Source of the DNA: Glaciecola sp028401415
GTDB lineage: Bacteria; Pseudomonadota; Gammaproteobacteria; Enterobacterales; Alteromonadaceae
DNA length: 64,000 bases
Direction of reading: 5' to 3'
Assembly: GCF_028401415.2 (NCBI RefSeq)
Contig: NZ_CP171821.2
Coordinates: forward strand, 2,480,001-2,544,000
Positions 62,870-64,000 of this stretch are shown here, one piece after another. The position numbers and the translations under genes are program-made. The notes beneath the pieces are model-generated. The model made no database searches. It was not told the DNA's origin and saw only the letters and a list, made by a program, of their open reading frames with translations. Every line of letters starts with the position of its first letter. Position 1 is the first letter of the stretch.

Positions 62870-63868
62870 TCATTTACTGTCTTCTGTATACTTCAAATTG
62901 AACTGCGAACGCAGATTATCCATCAATTCAACGATTTCAACTGATTTACTTAATGGAAGAATCTCACTGTTGTAGCGACTTTGCCGTAAACAGGTGTTGA
63001 GGTGTTCTATTTCAAAGCTAAACTTATCGTCATGATTATAATCGTATTTATGAATAGAGGGTTCTTGCCCGTCTCGATACACTTGAAATTCTCTAGCACC
63101 TAAAAAATGAGGTACACGAATATGCCCCTTGTCTCCGTAAATCAACGCCTCTACGGGCGCGCTTTGTCTGAATCCTGCGCTGAGTAATGCGGTTTTTCCG
63201 CCTTCAAATTCCAAGAGATAATTTGACACTTGATCAATACCGGTATGGCTCATTATTGCAGAGGCCGTTGCTTTAACGGGCTTTGCGTTAAATACAATAT
63301 CGGCAAAAGTGATAGGGTAAATGCCCAAATCCAGCAATGCTCCGCCAGCAAGCTTAAGATTCATCAAGCGATGTTCATCAGGCAACACCCTGTTAAGGCA
63401 GAAATTGGCATACACGGTCTTGATCGTGCCAATAACTTCTTCTTTTAGGCTTGTTTGCAAGGCAGTTATAGCCGGTAAAAAACGTGTCCAAACGGCTTCC
63501 ACAACCAGTAAATTACGTTTATTTGCTTCTACCTGAACTAGCTTGGCTTGCATTGCATTCACGGTGAGTGGCTTTTCACATAAGACGTGTTTGTTGTGCG
63601 CCAAACAAAGCATGATGTGTTCAAAATGAAAGTTGTGGGTCGTCGCTATGTACACTACATCAATGCTTTCATCATCAACGAGAGCGCTGTAACTTTGATG
63701 GACATGTTCAATATTGTATTCAGTAGCGAAAGCCTTGGCCCTCTCAACATCAGATGCCGCACAGGCGCAAAGCTCCGCGTTACTCACTGCTCTAAAAGAC
63801 TTAACAAAGGTTTCGGCTATATGCCCACACCCAATCATGCCCCATCGAATGGGTCTGTTCTTATGCAT
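62870..63868 (-). CDS. Gfo/Idh/MocA-family NAD(P)-dependent oxidoreductase
   Basis: A 332-residue dehydrogenase-like protein. The N-terminal Rossmann fold has WGMIGCGHIAETF (GxGxxA) and is followed by the family motif CEKPLTVN with the conserved Lys. The C-terminal alpha/beta domain contains GGALLDLGIYPI with the usual Asp and Tyr region, and resembles trans-1,2-dihydrobenzene-1,2-diol/xylose dehydrogenase-like members. The substrate cannot be assigned. The start lies 6 nt after the stop of a partial gene at the window end, so the two are probably in one operon. Confidence 0.9.
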   Translation of the reverse strand: MHKNRPIRWGMIGCGHIAETFVKSFRAVSNAELCACAASDVERAKAFATEYNIEHVHQSYSALVDDESIDVVYIATTHNFHFEHIMLCLAHNKHVLCEKPLTVNAMQAKLVQVEANKRNLLVVEAVWTRFLPAITALQTSLKEEVIGTIKTVYANFCLNRVLPDEHRLMNLKLAGGALLDLGIYPITFADIVFNAKPVKATASAIMSHTGIDQVSNYLLEFEGGKTALLSAGFRQSAPVEALIYGDKGHIRVPHFLGAREFQVYRDGQEPSIHKYDYNHDDKFSFEIEHLNTCLRQSRYNSEILPLSKSVEIVELMDNLRSQFNLKYTEDSK

Positions 63869-63874
63869 CCTTGA

Positions 63875-64000
63875 TTATTCCTGTGATAAATTGGCCTTTA
63901 GGAAACGCTCTACCGCATCATAAACTGTTTCGATGTCTTCGCGATACCGAAAAGGGTTATGAAAGGAGTCTTCAAGCGTGATCATCTCCACTTGTTTTTC
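63875..64000 (-). CDS. C-terminal fragment of an unidentified protein (cut by window end)
   Basis: The minus strand from the window end is open for 41 codons and stops with TAA at 63875-63877. It encodes an acidic tail with TLEDSFHNPFRYREDIE and VYDAVERFLKANLSQE. The SFHN followed by a terminal amphipathic helix would fit the His end of an alpha/beta hydrolase, but this is only a guess. It is 6 nt upstream of the Gfo/Idh/MocA gene on the same strand. Confidence 0.5.
   Translation of the reverse strand, partial: EKQVEMITLEDSFHNPFRYREDIETVYDAVERFLKANLSQE

Noticed and set aside
1..64000. Insertion sequences, transposases, integrases or CRISPR arrays
   Set aside because: No coding region has such motifs, and the only long repeats are the NRPS module copies.

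Overview
The window looks like the chromosome of a marine-type gammaproteobacterium, most probably of the Alteromonadales. The right flank carries housekeeping genes with close enterobacterial counterparts (yggX, mutY, trmB, rsmC, glgA, arcA, a DUF465 gene, pmbA, darP). ArcA is nearly identical in layout to the E. coli protein, with its receiver Asp at residue 54. This placement is an inference from gene content, not a database match.

Layout. (1) 1-626, minus strand: 5' part of a CadC-type winged-helix membrane regulator, cut by the window edge. (2) 952-52597, all minus strand: one very large NRPS locus of 15 genes, read from high to low coordinates: MbtH-like protein, four NRPS proteins (4906, 3162, 2189 and 2436 aa), a CmlA-like diiron beta-hydroxylase, an ABC-2 exporter pair, a DH-FkbM-FkbH-ACP-C loading protein (1610 aa), a small membrane protein, a YIP1-family protein, a MacA/MacB-type export system and a type II thioesterase. 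Most junctions overlap by 1-8 nt or are under 25 nt apart. The exceptions are a 101-nt gap after mbtH and a 245-nt gap holding a terminator-like hairpin between the first two NRPS genes. (3) 52787-53201: a decayed tRNA-Phe copy and an intact tRNA-Phe (GAA) whose 3' end faces the NRPS locus. (4) 53311-64000: conserved core genes.

How the locus works (inference). The FkbH-type loader would place a glycerate-derived three-carbon unit on its ACP, with an FkbM methyltransferase and a dehydratase-like domain to modify it. Its C-terminal C domain would supply the condensation domain missing from NRPS1, which starts directly with an A domain. The locus has 12 A and 12 C domains only if this C is counted, which fits one acyl starter plus 12 amino acids. 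Specificity residues read by eye suggest Val, aromatic?, Val, Val, Val (NRPS1); Thr, Thr, Val (NRPS2); Val, Val (NRPS3); Leu, Lys/Orn-like (NRPS4). A terminal TE releases the chain, a type II TE edits, CmlA-like chemistry may add a beta-hydroxyl, and two exporters are available.

The most striking feature is the internal repetition. A Val A-PCP cassette is present four times, a Thr module twice and a second Val cassette twice. The two modules of NRPS4 are near-identical except for a roughly 0.5-kb core of the A domain that holds the substrate-specificity residues. This looks like natural module duplication and A-subdomain exchange. I recognise no known product for this assembly line.
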